Shown here in pieces: positions 9,004-17,868 of a stretch of 57,694 nt of DNA (position 1 is its first letter; each line of letters begins with the position of its first letter). This DNA is from Pedobacter panaciterrae. GTDB lineage: Bacteria; Bacteroidota; Bacteroidia; Sphingobacteriales; Sphingobacteriaceae. The notes under the pieces are model-generated. The model was not told where the DNA came from. It made no database searches and worked only from the letters and a program-made list of their open reading frames with translations. Made by a program: the position numbers and the translations under genes. The stretch is taken from contig NZ_LGEL01000032.1 of assembly GCF_001636695.1 (NCBI RefSeq), forward strand, positions 1 through 57,694, read 5' to 3'.

Positions 9004-10269
9004 ATGAAAAAAACGATACTAACCATCGTAATGGCCGTGCTATGCTTAATTTTCACCACAAAGACAAAAGCTCAGAAAAAAACTCAGGCAATTCAGATAG
9101 GAGAAAACGTTCCTCCGAATGCTATTCCCTCTAAGTATAAAGATAAGCTGTTGATTCTCGATTTCTGGGCAACATGGTGTAGTCCCTGTATAACCATGAT
9201 CCCAAAGATGGAAGCTTTCCAGGAGCAATTTAATAATCAGATTCAAATTATCCCTGTTACTTATCAAACCAAAGAAGAAGTTCACAGCTTTCTAGCCAAG
9301 CTAAACAAAGACAAACACTCCGTATTGCCCGAAATAACGGATGACAAAGAACTTCATGCATTTTTCCCGCATACTTACCTGCCTCATTACGTTTGGATAG
9401 ATAAAACAGGTAAAGTAATAGCCATTACAGGTTATGAGGAGCTTACCGAAACAAACATCCAAAAAGCCATTGATGGCAACTTAACAGTAAAAGAGAAAAC
9501 AGACGTTCAAAAGACACCCTATAACAGGGAATTGCCATTATTTATAAATAGCAATGGGGGGTATGTGAACAATATGCTCTTCCATTCCGTTTTAACTCCC
9601 TATAAGGATGACTTATCACCAGAATTGTATACTTTAAAAAAGAACGGTAAAGCGGTTAAAATTAGTACTTTAAATGTTCCGGTAATCAGGATGCTAAGAT
9701 ATGCTTATGGTGAAGACAGGATTTATTTGGGAGCAAACAGGGTGATACTGGAAGGTAAGGATACACTTTGTCTTACTTCTAACAGTACCGGGAGTGTATA
9801 CGGAGACTGGATTAAAAAGAACGGATATGCTTATGAGATTTATCTCTCTTCAGATCTGGAAGCAGATATCTGGAAATTGATGCAGAAAGACCTTGCCCGA
9901 TTTTTTCCTCAATATAATACCGCGCTCGAGAAAAGAATAACCAAATGCCTGGTGCTGGTCAGAACATCCAATAAGGATAAATTAAAAACTAAAGGTCAAA
10001 AATATCAGTCGAATGTAAACGTAATGGGCTGTACCCTTAGAAATGCTTCGCTTTGGGAGTTCTTTGTTCGCCTAAATGTACTTTATATGCAGGATTCTCA
10101 ATATCCATTGGTAAATGAGGCCGGATACGAAGGAATGATAGATATGGATTTGAACTGCAACCTCAGCAATTTAAATGCTATAAATCTGGCACTGAAGCAA
10201 TATGATCTTGCCTTTGTAACCAAAGAGGTTGAAACAGACATGCTGGTAATAAAAGACAATATTAAATAA
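9004..10269 (+). CDS. TlpA-like thioredoxin fused to a DUF3738-like domain
   Basis: A 421-residue exported protein: signal peptide at 1-23 (cleavage near TKAQ), then a thioredoxin fold with WATWCSPC (Cys59 and Cys62) and a cis-Pro region near YLPHYVW. The C-terminal 240 residues resemble DUF3738/TIGR03435 domains: a mid segment with LRNASLWEFFVRL, then NEAGYEGMIDMDL and a final ALKQYDLAFVTKEVETDMLVI. Known TlpA-type proteins reduce or exchange disulfides in the periplasm; the DUF3738 part is thought to be extracytoplasmic and of unknown role. It is the first gene of an operon with SusC (33-base gap) and SusD. In this setting it may help fold the receptor or sense its cargo. That is inference from gene order. 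Confidence 0.8.
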   Translation: MKKTILTIVMAVLCLIFTTKTKAQKKTQAIQIGENVPPNAIPSKYKDKLLILDFWATWCSPCITMIPKMEAFQEQFNNQIQIIPVTYQTKEEVHSFLAKLNKDKHSVLPEITDDKELHAFFPHTYLPHYVWIDKTGKVIAITGYEELTETNIQKAIDGNLTVKEKTDVQKTPYNRELPLFINSNGGYVNNMLFHSVLTPYKDDLSPELYTLKKNGKAVKISTLNVPVIRMLRYAYGEDRIYLGANRVILEGKDTLCLTSNSTGSVYGDWIKKNGYAYEIYLSSDLEADIWKLMQKDLARFFPQYNTALEKRITKCLVLVRTSNKDKLKTKGQKYQSNVNVMGCTLRNASLWEFFVRLNVLYMQDSQYPLVNEAGYEGMIDMDLNCNLSNLNAINLALKQYDLAFVTKEVETDMLVIKDNIK

Positions 10270-10301
10270 ACCAAACAGTATACACCACTAATTAATTCCA
10301 C

Positions 10302-13300
10302 ATGAGAATTTTATATCTATTGATCTGTTTTCAGGTTATTACGCTTTCCGGCTACGCACAGCAATTGCTAAAGGGGAGGGTAACTACAGCAGAAAATCAG
10401 CAACCATTGCCTGGTGCTGTAATTACGGAAGCAGACAGCAAAGCGACTACTTTAACAAATAACATTGGTCAGTTCAGCATTAAACTAAGCAATGGAAAGC
10501 ATAAACTTACGATTAAATACCTTGGCTATAAAACAAAAGAAGTAATGGTTGATATACCCGCAACCACTGAACTTGAGGTTTTGTTAAGTATAGAAGAAAA
10601 TCAGCTTGATGAGGTTAGTGTTAATACAGGTTATCAGACGTTACATAAAGAGCGGGCAACAGGTTCATTTGTACACATTGATAATGATCTTTTAAACCGG
10701 AGCCAAAGTACTGGTATCATTAACAGGCTTGCCGATATTGTACCCGGACTTATTTTTAACAGAAGTAACCAAAGGCCAGGTAACCAAACCCAAATTAGCA
10801 TTAGGGGACAGAGCACTATTTTCTCTAAAGCTGATCCTTTAATTGTAATCGATAACTTCCCATATGATGGTGATGTAAATAACATTAACCCGAACGATGT
10901 AGAAAGTATTACTGTACTTAAAGATGCTGCTGCTGCTTCCATCTGGGGTTCTAAAGCAGGTAATGGTGTGATTGTAATTACCACTAAAAAAGGAAAGTAT
11001 AATGAGCCGATTAAAGTATCTATTAATGCTAATGTTAGTGTAATTAATAAACCGGATCAGTTTTATCAATCGAGAATGTCTACTGCTGATTACATAGATA
11101 TTGAAAAGAGACTGTTTACTTCAGGTGCTTATAACTTAGCGGAAACCAGCCCTTTTAAAACAGCATTAAGTCCGGTTGTGGAATTGCTGATCAAAGGCAG
11201 AGATAATCCTGCGCTGGCAACATCAGCCAATGCTGATATTGAAAGGCTAAAAGGTTATGATGTAAGAAATGACTACGATAGGTATTTGAACCGAACAGCC
11301 ACGAATCAGCAATATGCTTTTAACCTCAGTGGTGGTAGTGATAACCAGGGATATTTCGTTTCATCTGGTTATGATCATAATCTGGCAAATATGATAGGTA
11401 ATCAATACAGCAGGGTTTCTTTAAATGCCTCAAACACCTATGCCATGTTTAAAAATAAGCTGGAACTGAGCACTGGTATATCTTATATCGAAAGTGAAAA
11501 TGTAATGAATAATGGCATTATTGAAATGATAGATAATGTGCCTCTTTATCCTTATGCGAAGTTAAAAGATGATGATGGCAGTTCAGCCGTAGTATTTAAG
11601 AATTACCGGGATCCGTATCTTAAAGATGTAATGAGCCTTAAACAGGGGCTGTTGGATTGGCACTACAGGCCACTGGATGAAATAAAGCTGGCTGATAATA
11701 AAACAAGATTAAAGGATTACAGGATTAATATTGGATTGAAATACAAGGTGATACCTGAACTGTATGCAGAGATACTTTATCAATATGGAAGCACAGCAAC
11801 CGAGACACGCAACAACCTTAGTCAGGAAACTTATTATACCCGTGACCAGATTAACCGTTTAACTAAGGTGAACGCAAACGGATCGTTAACCAGACCGGTT
11901 CCTTTGGGGGGTATTCTTAATTTAAATACCAATAGCAGTAAGGCCAACAAGCTAAGAGGACAGCTTAATTTTAATAAAACCTGGCTTAGTGATCATGCTG
12001 TTAGTGCCATAGCCGGAGCTGAAGTTAGCGACAGCCATACTATGGGTAATGGTTACAGGCTGTATGGCTACGATAAAGAATATGCATCAACAAAGATTGT
12101 TGATTATATTAATGGTTTTCCTTTATACATCAATCCAAATTCATCCAATAATAAAATTGGCAATGTTGATGATGTATCAGAACTTACTGACCGCTTCTTA
12201 TCTTATTATGCCAATGCTGCCTATACTTATAAAGGTCGCTACACCGTATCTGGAAGTGGCCGGTTGGATAGGAGTAACCTCTATGGTGTAAAAACGAATC
12301 AGAAAGGAGTGCCATTATGGTCGGCCGGATTGAGTTGGTTGCTTAGTCAGGAGTCATTCTATAAAACAGATTTTGTTCCTTATTTAAAACTTAGAATTAC
12401 TTATGGTTACAATGGTAATGTAAACAAAAGCTTAAGTGCTTATACTACTGCTTCTTATACCCCAATAGCCGCAACTACTCGCTTACCTTTCGCCACAGTT
12501 ATAAATCCTCCTAATCCTCAGCTGAAGTGGGAAAGGGTAAAAATAGGCAATCTTGGTGTCGACTTTAGCTTAAAGAATAATGTAATTACAGGTTCCATAG
12601 ATTACTATCAAAAAAGGGGAGTTGACCTGATTGGTGATACGCCATTCCCTCCATCATCGGGTGTAATTCTATTTAGAGGCAATACTGCCGATACTAAAGG
12701 TAATGGGGTAGAGCTGGCGCTAAATAGTGTGAACATCAACACTTCTTTTAAATGGGTAAGCAACTTTCTTTTGAGTACTGCTAAAGACAAAGTAACCGGT
12801 TACTCCACAAAATCGACCAGTACGGTATCATTATTGCAAAATGCATCATTAATTCCAGTGGAAGGAAGAACTTTGTATGGAATTTATAGTTATAACTGGG
12901 CCGGATTAGACCCATTAACCGGTGATCCTCAGGGTTATCTGGATGGTAATGTAAGTAAAGATTATAATAAAATATTACAGGCTGTAAAACCCGAAGATCT
13001 GGTGTTTCAGGGATCTTCGCGTCCAACGGTTTACGGGGCTTTAAGAAATACCTTTTCTTATAAGGGCTTTAGCCTTTCTGCCAATATCAGTTACCGTTTA
13101 GGATATTACTTACGAAAGAACTCTATTCGATATGTTTCTCCGCTAACTGGGGCCATTGATTATGGTTTGTACTCTGGTCATGGTGATTATGCCCTTCGTT
13201 GGAAAAATCCTGGCGAAGAGCGTTTTACTCAAATTCCTTCAATACCTTCTGTAGCTAATGCAAATCGTGATAACCTATACCTGTTCTCGCAGGCATTGAT

Positions 13301-13520
13301 TGCAAAAGGAGATAATATCAGGTTGCAGGATGTTAGGCTGGCTTATGATCTGACAAAATCGAGCAGGAGACCTTTTAACAGTGTACAGATCTTTTTGTAT
13401 GCCAGTAATCTTGGTATAATCTGGAAAGCAGAAAAAGGAGCTCTGGATCCCGATTTTGGCACTCAGGGCTTAATCCCAGATCCACGTTCAATAGCTGCCG
13501 GACTAAGAATTGATTTTTAA
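10302..13520 (+). CDS. SusC/RagA-family TonB-dependent outer-membrane receptor
   Basis: 1072 residues, the usual length for SusC. Signal peptide at 1-19 (GYAQ), a carboxypeptidase-regulatory-like domain at about 22-105 (LKGRVTTAENQQPLPGA), then the plug near 115-230 with the SusC signature IRGQSTIFSKADPLIVIDN and a DAAAASIWGSKAGNGVIVI segment, then a 22-stranded barrel ending in ...GLRIDF. It imports a nutrient across the outer membrane with energy from TonB and pairs with the SusD-like lipoprotein 15 bases downstream. No glycoside hydrolase or peptidase gene is linked, so the substrate cannot be read from context. There is no N-terminal STN domain, which argues against FecIR-type sigma signalling through this receptor. 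Confidence 0.93.
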   Translation: MRILYLLICFQVITLSGYAQQLLKGRVTTAENQQPLPGAVITEADSKATTLTNNIGQFSIKLSNGKHKLTIKYLGYKTKEVMVDIPATTELEVLLSIEENQLDEVSVNTGYQTLHKERATGSFVHIDNDLLNRSQSTGIINRLADIVPGLIFNRSNQRPGNQTQISIRGQSTIFSKADPLIVIDNFPYDGDVNNINPNDVESITVLKDAAAASIWGSKAGNGVIVITTKKGKYNEPIKVSINANVSVINKPDQFYQSRMSTADYIDIEKRLFTSGAYNLAETSPFKTALSPVVELLIKGRDNPALATSANADIERLKGYDVRNDYDRYLNRTATNQQYAFNLSGGSDNQGYFVSSGYDHNLANMIGNQYSRVSLNASNTYAMFKNKLELSTGISYIESENVMNNGIIEMIDNVPLYPYAKLKDDDGSSAVVFKNYRDPYLKDVMSLKQGLLDWHYRPLDEIKLADNKTRLKDYRINIGLKYKVIPELYAEILYQYGSTATETRNNLSQETYYTRDQINRLTKVNANGSLTRPVPLGGILNLNTNSSKANKLRGQLNFNKTWLSDHAVSAIAGAEVSDSHTMGNGYRLYGYDKEYASTKIVDYINGFPLYINPNSSNNKIGNVDDVSELTDRFLSYYANAAYTYKGRYTVSGSGRLDRSNLYGVKTNQKGVPLWSAGLSWLLSQESFYKTDFVPYLKLRITYGYNGNVNKSLSAYTTASYTPIAATTRLPFATVINPPNPQLKWERVKIGNLGVDFSLKNNVITGSIDYYQKRGVDLIGDTPFPPSSGVILFRGNTADTKGNGVELALNSVNINTSFKWVSNFLLSTAKDKVTGYSTKSTSTVSLLQNASLIPVEGRTLYGIYSYNWAGLDPLTGDPQGYLDGNVSKDYNKILQAVKPEDLVFQGSSRPTVYGALRNTFSYKGFSLSANISYRLGYYLRKNSIRYVSPLTGAIDYGLYSGHGDYALRWKNPGEERFTQIPSIPSVANANRDNLYLFSQALIAKGDNIRLQDVRLAYDLTKSSRRPFNSVQIFLYASNLGIIWKAEKGALDPDFGTQGLIPDPRSIAAGLRIDF

Positions 13521-13535
13521 CCCTCAACTGATTTA

Positions 13536-14948
13536 ATGATGAAAACTATATACAACATAAAAAAGACATTCTCCGTTCTGATGATCGCCTTCATTTCAAT
13601 TCAGATAATTGCGTGTAAAAAGGACTTTCTTGAAAAGAAAGGTAATCAGAAGCTGTTAGTACCTAAAACATTGCAGGATTTTAGGGCATTACTGGATAAT
13701 AATAGTGTAATGAACAGGGTTCCCGGATTAGGTATCATTTCTGGTGATGATTTTTACGTGAATGATACAGGGTTTAAGAACCTTTACAATGATGAGCAAA
13801 ATGCTTTTCTGTGGCGTGCTGATATTTATGAGGGCAATGGGATTACCAGATTGGATTGGAGCTACACTTACCGTCAGGTATTTTATTCTAATATAGTTTT
13901 AGATGGACTTATGGGGCTGAAAGCACAGGAGGGTCAACAGGAATTTAACAATATAAAAGGCACTGCATTATTTTTTCGGGCACTGGGCTTTAGTTATTTA
14001 GCCGAAGGATTTTGTGCACCATATACAGAAGGGACAGCTGGAGTGGAAATGGGCATACCGTTACCATTAACTTCAGATGTGAATGACAGACCGGGAAGGG
14101 GAACATTAAAGGGTGTATATGACCGAATTTTAAAAGACCTGAATGAGGCTTTAGCACTGTTGCCAGATGAAGTGACCTATAAAACTCAACCAACAAAAGC
14201 GGCGGCAAATGCACTATTGGCAAAAGTATATCTTACAATGGGAGATTATGAAAAGGCCTGGCTATATGCCGATGCTAGCCTTAAGAAAAACAACAAGCTC
14301 ATAGACTATAATGCATTATCGGGTAGCGCCTTCCGTTCTTTCCCCTCAGATTATCCAAATGGGCTGGGAAACAATGAAGTGCTATTTTATGCTGTGTGGA
14401 ACGAATACTCATATTTTGATTCTTTTACGACTAATACATACGTTAACAATACATTGTATATGAGCTATAACATAAATGACCTGCGTAAGTCGATGTTCTT
14501 TTATACAAATTCTAATGGTGATGGAATATTTAAAGGTTCTTATAGTGGTTCACAGATATATACACAGTTTGCCGGGTTAACTACGTCTGAAAATTATCTG
14601 GTCAGGGCAGAGTGTTATGCCCGTAAGGGCATGTTGATTGAAGCTATGAAAGACTTAAATGACTTACTGATTATGCGCTGGGTTAATGGATTGTTTATAC
14701 CACTTACCGCACAGGATCAGACTGATGCATTAAGGATCATATTAAGCGAGCGGAGAAAGGAATTGGTAGGCAGGGGCAGCCGTTGGGGGGATTTAAGAAG
14801 GTTAAATAAAGACCCACGTTTTGCTATAACTTTAAAAAAGGTGATCGGCACTCAGGAATATATGTTGCCACCTGATGATAAGCGCTACACATTTCCTATT
14901 CCTGATGAGGAAATCAATAGCAGTGGAATTCCTCAAAATATAAGGTAA
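13536..14948 (+). CDS. SusD/RagB-family nutrient-binding lipoprotein
   Basis: 470 residues. The N-terminus has a lipobox ending IIAC (Cys near residue 27), followed by the KKDFLEKKG stretch common in SusD proteins. TPR-like helices follow (KAAANALLAKVYLTMGDYEKAW), and the conserved C-terminal ILSERRKELVGRGSRWGDLRRL is present. It sits over the SusC barrel at the cell surface and captures the substrate. The gap to SusC is 15 bases. Two adjacent ATGs (13536 and 13539) are equally likely starts. It is a little shorter than many SusD proteins, but both ends are intact. It is the last gene of the operon and is followed at once by a strong terminator. Confidence 0.93.
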   Translation: MMKTIYNIKKTFSVLMIAFISIQIIACKKDFLEKKGNQKLLVPKTLQDFRALLDNNSVMNRVPGLGIISGDDFYVNDTGFKNLYNDEQNAFLWRADIYEGNGITRLDWSYTYRQVFYSNIVLDGLMGLKAQEGQQEFNNIKGTALFFRALGFSYLAEGFCAPYTEGTAGVEMGIPLPLTSDVNDRPGRGTLKGVYDRILKDLNEALALLPDEVTYKTQPTKAAANALLAKVYLTMGDYEKAWLYADASLKKNNKLIDYNALSGSAFRSFPSDYPNGLGNNEVLFYAVWNEYSYFDSFTTNTYVNNTLYMSYNINDLRKSMFFYTNSNGDGIFKGSYSGSQIYTQFAGLTTSENYLVRAECYARKGMLIEAMKDLNDLLIMRWVNGLFIPLTAQDQTDALRIILSERRKELVGRGSRWGDLRRLNKDPRFAITLKKVIGTQEYMLPPDDKRYTFPIPDEEINSSGIPQNIR

Positions 14949-14950
14949 TA

Positions 14951-14983
14951 AAAGGAACGGACCAGACGATGGTCCGTTCCTTT
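14951..14983. terminator. Bidirectional intrinsic terminator between convergent genes
   Basis: A perfect 13-base stem (AAAGGAACGGACC with its complement at 14971-14983) around a 7-base loop, followed by a T run on the plus strand and, through the A's at 14951, on the minus strand. It ends the SusD operon and the DUF6520-MauE unit. Confidence 0.9.
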
Positions 14984-14992
14984 TTACTTCAA

Positions 14993-15274
14993 TTATGGAA
15001 TTGAAGTAAACTGACCTGGCTTAATCGCACCTGTTGGGATTTGATTTGTTGAACTTGGCGGACTTGAAAATTCAGCAGCACAATCTGCCTGTGCATTGGC
15101 ACATCGCCAGCCTCCTGATTGACCTTCTTTGGAAAGATCTAAAGGTGTCGATTGATAAGTAGTGCCCACTTTTGGATAAAGTGGATCTGCTACCTTAGTA
15201 AATGCACTCTGGCTTACTACTAACCCGAGGCCTAATCCGAAGGCCATCAAAGGTAAAATTCCTACTTTTTTCAT
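14993..15274 (-). CDS. DUF6520-like small secreted cysteine-pair protein
   Basis: A 93-residue precursor: hydrophobic N-terminus (GILPLMAFGLGLGLVVSQSAF), then a short mature part with Cys58 and Cys65 in GWRCANAQADC and a Pro/Ser-rich tail. This fits the DUF6520 family of small Bacteroidota exported proteins, whose function is not known. Its upstream neighbour on the same strand, 31 bases away, is a MauE-like redox membrane protein with a CSC motif. The two cysteines here are a plausible thiol target of that protein. Expression is probably shared with it. Confidence 0.75.
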   Translation of the reverse strand: MKKVGILPLMAFGLGLGLVVSQSAFTKVADPLYPKVGTTYQSTPLDLSKEGQSGGWRCANAQADCAAEFSSPPSSTNQIPTGAIKPGQFTSIP

Positions 15275-15305
15275 ATTAAAGCTTGTTAATCATGTGCCTA
15301 CTCTT

Positions 15306-15752
15306 TTAAAGGTTTTCAGCATCTCCTTTCTCAGCCAATGAGAATGTCTTTTTTCTTTGTATATAGATTCCTGTAATAGCAAGTAGAAGCAGGCACATAT
15401 TGAACATTAAATGTGCTTCCCAACTCATGTATTTCAATATTCCACCGCAAGAGCATGGTATTTGTTCGTAAACATTCATGACAGCCAGCCCTACATAAAC
15501 TGTAAATACCAGAATTAGCAGAAAGGATACGTATAATCCTATGATTCTTGTTTTTGAAGAAAATAATAACAGACTAGTTATGATTTCTATTGATGGAAGG
15601 ATATAAATTAGGAATGATGCATAAGCTGCCGGAAATACCTGATTAGACATTTCGTGTTTGAAATTATTGAAGTCAGCAAGCTTTGATCCGGCGGTGTAAA
15701 CCCAAAGCAAAATGAACAATGAGTAAATAATATTTAATAATTTGGCTTCCAT
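15306..15752 (-). CDS. MauE/DoxX-like redox-associated inner-membrane protein
   Basis: 148 residues with four hydrophobic helices (about 7-22, 44-64, 70-93, 112-131) and Cys100-Ser-Cys102-Gly-Gly in the loop before the last helix, the signature of MauE/DoxX redox proteins. MauE is needed to mature the disulfide-rich small subunit of methylamine dehydrogenase; no such enzyme is encoded here, so the role is probably general thiol or quinone-linked redox of exported proteins. The gene lies between the DUF6520 peptide gene and a MocR-type regulator, all on one strand. A TlpA-like thioredoxin is encoded nearby at 9004. Confidence 0.8.
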   Translation of the reverse strand: MEAKLLNIIYSLFILLWVYTAGSKLADFNNFKHEMSNQVFPAAYASFLIYILPSIEIITSLLLFSSKTRIIGLYVSFLLILVFTVYVGLAVMNVYEQIPCSCGGILKYMSWEAHLMFNMCLLLLAITGIYIQRKKTFSLAEKGDAENL

Positions 15753-15820
15753 AGATTAAAATTCTATGAAAAAAATGATTCTATCGTGCCCCAGATGGTC
15801 TTTTTTATGGTACCCCAGAT

Positions 15821-17287
15821 TTATGGGAGGGCTTTTAATACATCTTGCATTTCCTTGGCAGCAGCCTCGGCTTCTTCTGCCTGATAGTGGCCAAAGCCCA
15901 GCAGCATATAATTTACTTTTCCCTCTGGTTTTAGCGCAGTTGGATGATAGGGGATTTCAATTCCACGTCTTTCTATCTCCTCCAGTAAATCGTTAAGGTT
16001 AATGTCGTCCCTGAATTTGATCCAGAATGTAAATCCGTGCTCGGGTAATTCATAAGAAATGTATTTGCCAAGATAGTTGCTTAGGGTAAAATCAAGGCTG
16101 TATCTGTTTTCCTTAGCCTTCAATCTGGAATGTTTTTGATAAGTGGCAAGGTGACCATTTGCTATCATATCTGCCAGGGCATTTTCCATGATTACTTCCC
16201 GTGGATCTACAGATTGATTGGTGATGAGTTTTAAAGTGTTGATTAACTGGACAGAAGCAACTACTACATGTATTGTTTGTGCATATGAAGTGGCCAGACT
16301 GAGCACTCCTATGTAAACCACATGACCCACATGTTCATGACAGGCCAGTGGTTTATAGGGTAATTCTCCATAATAATATTCATGGTTTTTGTCTTCCTCA
16401 ATAATACATGTGTTGTATTTTACCGCCATGGCAACCAGTTTTTGGCGCGTACTTCTGGTAAGGGTATTTCCATCCGGAAAGGAGCTTGGAGTTTGAACAT
16501 AGATAAACCTGACTGTTTTCGATTTTAAGATGCGTTGCAGGTTACTCAGAAACTTAGCATCAGAAGGATTTACACCATAAATATCTGCTCCCTGGTTATT
16601 CAGGACATGGGTTAATACCGGATCGTAAAAACTGGTATTGATTACCACTGCTCCAGGTTTGTCAAGCAAAATCTTAAATACTGCTTCCAGGCTGGTTCTT
16701 CGTCCTTTAATAATTTCTATCATTCCTGACTTGATACCAAAATCACGATGACGGTTAAGGTCGTTTAGTACTTCTTCTTTCAGGTAGGCCTTGTTATAAG
16801 AATTTAGGTACTGAGCCTGACTTGCGTTTAATGTTTCGCGCTGGTGTGCCGAATAGTATTTGTTAAAGATTTCTTGTGGAAATAGGGCATGACTGGGCGT
16901 AAAAGTGCCTATGCTTATGAAAGGTTCAATAATGTAGTTTGGTTTTTGTCGGGTGATTTTGTTTGCAAACTGTATACCGGCCGGAAATCGCTCTGTAAAT
17001 CCCTTTGACCTTAGTGGCATTACCTCCTCGGGATTATTGTATGAAACAAAAGTTCTTAAACGCGGGGAAGTGCTAAGCCAATCATTTATAGTTAAAGCGA
17101 AATAGGCCTTCTTTACGGTAGTTTCGCTAATGTGATTGAGCTTTCCTAATTTGCGGTAAGAAGGAAGTTGGTCGCCCGGCTTTAAGTTTCTGGCCGTGAT
17201 ATTTGCAATAATATATTCCTGTATATGACGACCTGGCCGCTTTTTATTTAGGTTAGGTATGACCCAGTTGAATTGTTTTTCTGTCAT
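15821..17287 (-). CDS. MocR/GntR-type regulator with degenerate aminotransferase domain
   Basis: 488 residues. Residues 1-75 form a GntR winged helix (LKPGDQLPSYRKLGKLNHIS, then TVKKAYFAL). Residues 110-485 have the fold-type I aminotransferase pattern of MocR proteins, including TPSSFPDGNTL and IIEEDKNHEYYY. In MocR proteins PLP is bound by the Lys of an SxSK motif; here the matching stretch reads GVLSLATSYAQ, without that lysine. The domain may bind another ligand or only dimerise. The gene is encoded upstream of the MauE-like and DUF6520 genes on the same strand, with a 68-base gap, and probably controls them. Length is normal and no frameshift is seen. Confidence 0.8.
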   Translation of the reverse strand: MTEKQFNWVIPNLNKKRPGRHIQEYIIANITARNLKPGDQLPSYRKLGKLNHISETTVKKAYFALTINDWLSTSPRLRTFVSYNNPEEVMPLRSKGFTERFPAGIQFANKITRQKPNYIIEPFISIGTFTPSHALFPQEIFNKYYSAHQRETLNASQAQYLNSYNKAYLKEEVLNDLNRHRDFGIKSGMIEIIKGRRTSLEAVFKILLDKPGAVVINTSFYDPVLTHVLNNQGADIYGVNPSDAKFLSNLQRILKSKTVRFIYVQTPSSFPDGNTLTRSTRQKLVAMAVKYNTCIIEEDKNHEYYYGELPYKPLACHEHVGHVVYIGVLSLATSYAQTIHVVVASVQLINTLKLITNQSVDPREVIMENALADMIANGHLATYQKHSRLKAKENRYSLDFTLSNYLGKYISYELPEHGFTFWIKFRDDINLNDLLEEIERRGIEIPYHPTALKPEGKVNYMLLGFGHYQAEEAEAAAKEMQDVLKALP

Positions 17288-17402
17288 GTGAGAGCAGATT
17301 TATTTTATTCAAAAATACTTGGTTACCCGAATTTAACTTAAATAGTTGATTAACAGGTATGTTTTGGCCTGGGGTGCGTTTAAAAGTGAGGGCTGGGGTA
17401 GG

Positions 17403-17438
17403 TTTCGTTATCTCGACCTGTTCGTAATCTCGACCCGT
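17403..17438 (+). repeat. Tandem partial units of the hairpin's left outer end
   Basis: Two incomplete copies of the sequence GTTCGTnATCTCGAC, about 17 bases each, precede the same sequence in hairpin copy 2. The outer end of the arm has been amplified in place. Confidence 0.75.
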
Positions 17439-17534
17439 TCGTCATCTCGACGATAGGAGAGATCTCTTGACGTCGTACTAGCTGCCTATCAAATTGGCAT
17501 AATCAAGAGATCCCTCGGTTCCTCGGGATGACGA
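17439..17534. repeat. Dispersed hairpin repeat, copy 2
   Basis: Arms 17439-17470 and 17503-17534, 32 bases each, with a 32-base loop holding AAATTGGCATAA. The loop is almost the same as that of copy 4 (both start CGTCGTACTAGCTGC), so the loop is conserved as well as the stem. Confidence 0.88.
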
Positions 17535-17599
17535 GGGTATGAGGGGATGACGTAGGGTATGAAGGGATGACGAGGGTATGAAGGGATGACGTAGGGATG
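17524..17599 (+). repeat. Tandem array of the hairpin's right outer end
   Basis: Four imperfect 18-20-base units of the form GGGATGACGwrGGTATGA follow copy 2. They mirror the amplified left end at 17403-17438. Unit spacing varies by one or two bases. Confidence 0.8.
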
Positions 17600-17615
17600 T
17601 GTTTATTTAAATCTA

Positions 17616-17711
17616 TCGTCATCTCGACGTTAGGAGAGATCTCTTGATCATACAGTAGCTACGCAGCAAATTGGCGTAACCAAGAGATCCCTCGGTTCCT
17701 CGGGATGACGT
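17616..17711. repeat. Dispersed hairpin repeat, copy 3
   Basis: Arms 17616-17647 and 17680-17711 with a 32-base loop holding GCAAATTGGCGTAA. It is followed to about 17748 by two or three more GGGATGACGTAG-type units, as after copy 2. Confidence 0.88.
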
Positions 17712-17814
17712 AGGGATGAAGGGATGACGTAGAGATGAAGGGATGAAGAGGTGTGCTATAGCACGATACCATTTCTGTTTTTTTGTGGTTTTAATATTGT
17801 TATCTTAGCTATAT

Positions 17815-17868
17815 ATGAAAACGCCTTTCACACAATTTTCTTTAACTCCTGGAGATATCAATAAATGA
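17815..17868 (+). CDS. Possible 17-codon leader peptide overlapping the next gene
   Basis: ATG 17815-17817 opens a 17-codon frame (MKTPFTQFSLTPGDINK) whose TGA overlaps the next gene's ATG as ATGA at 17865-17868. GGAG sits 12 bases before that second ATG. The arrangement would allow coupled translation, but the peptide has no recognised family and could be the remnant of an older gene end or chance. Confidence 0.3.
   Translation: MKTPFTQFSLTPGDINK

Larger units (their letters stand above)
17288..17864. other. Repeat-filled intergenic region
   Basis: 577 bases with two complete hairpin repeats (17439-17534 and 17616-17711), partial tandem units on both sides of them, and a tail with GTGCTATAGCAC that is repeated after copy 4 at 18554. 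The promoter and leader of the gene at 17865 lie at its right end. Confidence 0.8.

Noticed and set aside
17524-17748. Possible CRISPR array in the tandem units
   Set aside because: Units are 18-20 bases with no unique spacers and are the ends of the hairpin repeat; no cas genes are present.
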